Part shown: positions 37,310 to 39,029 of the stretch, one piece after another
Layout: every line of letters begins with the position of its first letter
How positions within the stretch are numbered: the first letter of the stretch is position 1
Assembly (NCBI GenBank): GCA_003354055.1
Contig: PIVQ01000011.1
Span: 1-39,029 of the forward strand
DNA: 39,029 bases
Direction: 5' to 3'
DNA from: Desulfobacteraceae bacterium
GTDB taxonomy: Bacteria > Desulfobacterota > Desulfobacteria > Desulfobacterales > Desulfobacteraceae
Made by a program: the position numbers and the translations under genes
The notes under the pieces: model-generated
Databases searched by the model: none
What the model saw: the letters and a program-made list of their open reading frames with translations, nothing else
Told to the model about the DNA's origin: nothing

Positions 37310-37648
37310 CTAATCATCTATCATGCTTGATTCTTTATCCTCATCTTCTACAAGTTCGTCAAAAAGGTTCTTCCATGCTGCAATGGCGGTCCATTTTGCA
37401 AATCTTTTATAAACGGTTTGCCAAGGTCCAAATTCTTTTGGTAGATCCCGCCAAGGAGCCCCAGTTTTCAAGATCCATAAAATTCCGTTAAACATTAACC
37501 TATTATCCTTGAGTTTCCGCCCTCGTGTCTCTTTTTTCTGTGATGATAGAATCGATTCGATCTGTATCCACTTTTCATTTGAAATAGCATACCTGTTCAT
37601 AAACAGGACGAAATCATGGTTTATTTCAGATGTATAGATTTTTCTCAA
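37310..37648 (-). CDS. Truncated IS5-family transposase (N-terminal half, DUF4096)
   Basis: A 112-aa frame: NEKWIQIESILSSQKKETRG, RKLKDNRLMFNGILWILKTG, APWRDLPKEFGPWQTVYKRF and AKWTAIAAWKNLFDEL are diagnostic of the N-terminal part of IS5-family transposases. The frame stops after SSMIDD, just where the first catalytic Asp region (MIDST) would start, so the DDE catalytic domain is missing. In IS427-type elements a frameshift leads into a second frame, but no continuation is evident in the next 230 bases. Confidence 0.85.
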   Translation of the reverse strand: MRKIYTSEINHDFVLFMNRYAISNEKWIQIESILSSQKKETRGRKLKDNRLMFNGILWILKTGAPWRDLPKEFGPWQTVYKRFAKWTAIAAWKNLFDELVEDEDKESSMIDD

Positions 37649-37667
37649 CTTTTTTAGAAACAGCCCC
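37310..37667 (-). mobile_element. IS5-type insertion sequence remnant
   Basis: The surviving transposase frame and a likely element end: on the minus strand the element would begin GGGGCTGTTTCTAAAAAAG at 37667, the style of IS5/IS427-group ends. No matching inverted end is found between 37074 and 37310, so the distal half is deleted and the element is not mobile alone. Confidence 0.65.
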
Positions 37668-37979
37668 TAAATAAAGCGGATTTACCGCCTGAGCCTCTGT
37701 ATCATCCAGATCTTCCCTGGGATGTTTTTCCTCCCTGGCCAACCGGATACTAACTATCTTGAGCAAGCCCCCGGCTTTGCCGGGGAGACTCCCAGAGCTT
37801 GACATTTCCGGGAAAAAGCAAAAGTCTCCAATAATATGAGCCGATCAAAGATCACAGAAAAGGAGCCTTTTGTTGAACAATTATAGCAAGTGCCCGTCTA
37901 TAAATTTAGCTAAAAACCTCTATGAATAACATTTTAATCATCCTTCATAGAAGGTATGACAGGACATGAAAACCACTTA
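37668..37979. other. Region next to the IS end with a GC-rich palindrome
   Basis: On the minus strand one frame (about 37668-37800) reads KIVSIRLAREEKHPRE then DLDDTEAQAVNPLYL and runs straight into the IS end, which suggests a gene cut by the insertion; I do not recognise it. It includes CCCCGGC-TTT-GCCGGGG at 37769-37785. From about 37800 to 37979 I see nothing that supports a gene. Confidence 0.35.
37769..37785. repeat. GC-rich hairpin CCCCGGC-TTT-GCCGGGG
   Basis: Perfect 7-bp stem with a TTT loop in otherwise AT-leaning intergenic DNA. It resembles dispersed REP-like palindromes near insertion sequences; the surrounding bases (GGAGACTCCCAGAGCTTGAC on the plus strand) also carry short inverted repeats. 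Confidence 0.4.
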
Positions 37980-38552
37980 CTATCCGGCATACTCGGCTTT
38001 AAGATCTTTTTTCAGGATCTTTCCCGTGGCTGTCAGGGGGGTACCGATGATAGATGCCATGGAAACATCATTGTGGGTCAGCAGTACCTCTTCAATTTTA
38101 CGTGGATAGACATTATATCCACCCCGGATGATCATATCCTTTTTACGATCAACAATATAAAAATATCCGTCTTCATTTTTTTTTGCCAGATCTCCGGTAA
38201 GGAGCCAATTTGTCCCTTCAAAGGCTTCTGCGGTGGCATCGGGTTTAATGTAATAGCCTTTCATGACATTCATAAGACCTGGCTTACGGTCCTGGGAAGG
38301 TTCCATCCCGGCAAGAAAATAATCAGACAAATCCTGCCTCTTATAGGAGGCGTACCCTTTTCTGACGCCCCCGTTGGCTATGGGCACCTCGACCAGGCTC
38401 ATCAGAATAAATCCCAAAATCTCTGCAATAATGGCTGAGGGAAAGAGAAACTTCTGAAGTAATTTCACTTTGGCGCGCAACAGTACGCCAACCAAAAGCA
38501 AAACCGACATCCATAAAAAGTTGCCAACATAAGGGAGAAAAATTTGTTCCAT
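37980..38552 (-). pseudogene. Chimeric remnant: GltS-like symporter start joined to acyl-CoA ligase end
   Basis: A 190-aa open frame from ATG 38552 (AAAGGAG eight bases upstream) to 37980. Residues 1 to about 52 ([20 protein letters not shown], then [20 protein letters not shown]) look like the first helices of a sodium/glutamate symporter. A ~35-residue middle part is unrecognised. From about residue 85 the chain is the C-terminal part of an AMP-forming acyl-CoA ligase: [59 protein letters not shown]. It then jumps from SIIGTP directly to [11 protein letters not shown], skipping about 65 residues normally found between these motifs. A single frame made of unrelated pieces with an internal deletion cannot be a normal enzyme or transporter. 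Confidence 0.8.
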
Positions 38553-38924
38553 ATGACTGTCTCCTTTGTCTATGGCTTGAGCCAATAGACCGCTATGAAA
38601 CTTTAATGTGGTATCATTATCTTTTTTCTGAGAATGTGCAGGTCCGCATTTTAGAGCAATTGGACAGAGAATTAAGGGCATATCCCTTGCACCCGACATA
38701 TCGCAAATTAATAACCCTCAACAAAAAGTATATAACTTTCCCTACAAAAAGTATCAAGATCTCCCCACAGACAAAATTATAGGCTCGATAAATAATAAGA
38801 AAAAAACTTTTGAGCAACATTTGATCTAAAGGAGGATAAACCTGACTCCCTTAAAACTGAAGAGGTTTAAACCAGGCGGTGAAACGTGATTTGCCCTTTT
38901 TTAGTTTAACTAAGGATCGGCTCC
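38553..38924. other. Non-coding stretch
   Basis: AT-rich sequence upstream of the chimeric remnant. It contains the ribosome site of that remnant and a short palindrome TGGCTTGAGCCA (38573-38584). The minus-strand frame 38617-38820 has no homology or ribosome site that I can support. Confidence 0.4.
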
Positions 38925-39016
38925 AAAATTACTTGATCTTTTGTTTCCAAAATACCCATTTAAGGGGTTTTGGAAACAAGTTTCTGCCCTTCAGGGTATT
39001 TAGATCAAGTTATTTT
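38925..39016. repeat. Nested inverted repeats (about 92 bp)
   Basis: Outer arms AAAATTACTTGATCT (38925-38939) and AGATCAAGTTATTTT (39002-39016) match at 14 of 15 positions. Inside lie perfect arms TTGTTTCCAAAA (38941-38952) and TTTTGGAAACAA (38968-38979). A further pair TACCC (38953-38957) and GGGTA competes with the inner stem. The layout suits a small non-autonomous mobile element (MITE) or a structured RNA; no coding content. Confidence 0.55.
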
Positions 39017-39029
39017 GTAACGATTCCTA

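Noticed and set aside
38617..38820. 67-aa minus-strand frame
   Set aside because: AT-rich hydrophobic composition without ribosome site or homology that I can see.
1..39029. CRISPR arrays, tRNA or rRNA genes, prophage genes
   Set aside because: No evenly spaced direct repeats, no tRNA-like cloverleaf or rRNA sequence, and no phage structural or integrase genes were noticed.

Overview
The window looks like a chromosomal stretch from a sulfate-reducer-type Desulfobacterota bacterium (Desulfobacteraceae-like). This is inferred from the many large sensor kinases, from methyl-accepting chemotaxis proteins (MCPs) with dCache sensors, from an acidic ...DDFKDF MCP tail, and from a receiver protein with a CxxC...CxxC tail of a kind I associate with that group. 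There are no rRNA, tRNA or CRISPR features. Nearly everything recognisable is extracytoplasmic sensing and signal transduction. I count 14 bacterial solute-binding family 3 (SBP3) domains in seven genes, four copies (one broken) of a small secreted single-Cache protein, four MCP-type genes (one truncated, one apparently dead), an NtrC-type regulator, an HD-GYP protein and several receiver proteins.

Layout. 1-861: 3' part of a glutathione synthetase gene. 907-4407 (minus): secreted Cache protein, full dCache MCP and truncated dCache MCP paralogue. 4717-5106 (minus): small receiver-like protein. 5612-9690 (plus): triple-SBP3 HisKA_2 kinase overlapping a receiver protein. 9834-15480: broken MCP overlapping a double-SBP3 hybrid kinase. 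15738-16490: free SBP3 protein. 16701-22615 (minus): triple-SBP3 hybrid kinase followed by an NtrC-type regulator. 23008-26747 (plus): Cache, Cache, SBP3, MCP. 26831-28770: gene remnants (ABC substrate-binding N-terminus joined to a Cache C-terminus, ABC ATPase piece, frameshifted porin 3' end) around an intact SBP3 gene at 27390. 29283-37073: an 1832-aa triple-SBP3 phosphorelay kinase, a REC-HD-GYP protein and a REC-histidine kinase in one operon. 37310-38552: IS5-type remnant and a scrambled GltS/acyl-CoA-ligase fusion. The last ~100 bases hold a nested inverted repeat.

Most notable observation. Five transcription starts share one promoter plan: a 20-bp palindrome (consensus TTCTTAAA-N4-TTTAAGAA), then 81-83 bp, then a sigma-54-like element TGGCAY-N7-TTGA in which the usual -12 GC is replaced by GA (GT once). 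They precede the 129-aa receiver-like gene, the 5612 kinase, the 15738 SBP3 gene, the 23008 Cache operon and the 29283 phosphorelay operon. An NtrC-type activator with an intact GAFTGA loop is encoded at 16701-18161. I infer that it, or a close relative, binds the palindromes and co-regulates this sensory set. The window would then be a locally wired regulon in which solute-binding sensors and free periplasmic binding proteins are expressed together.
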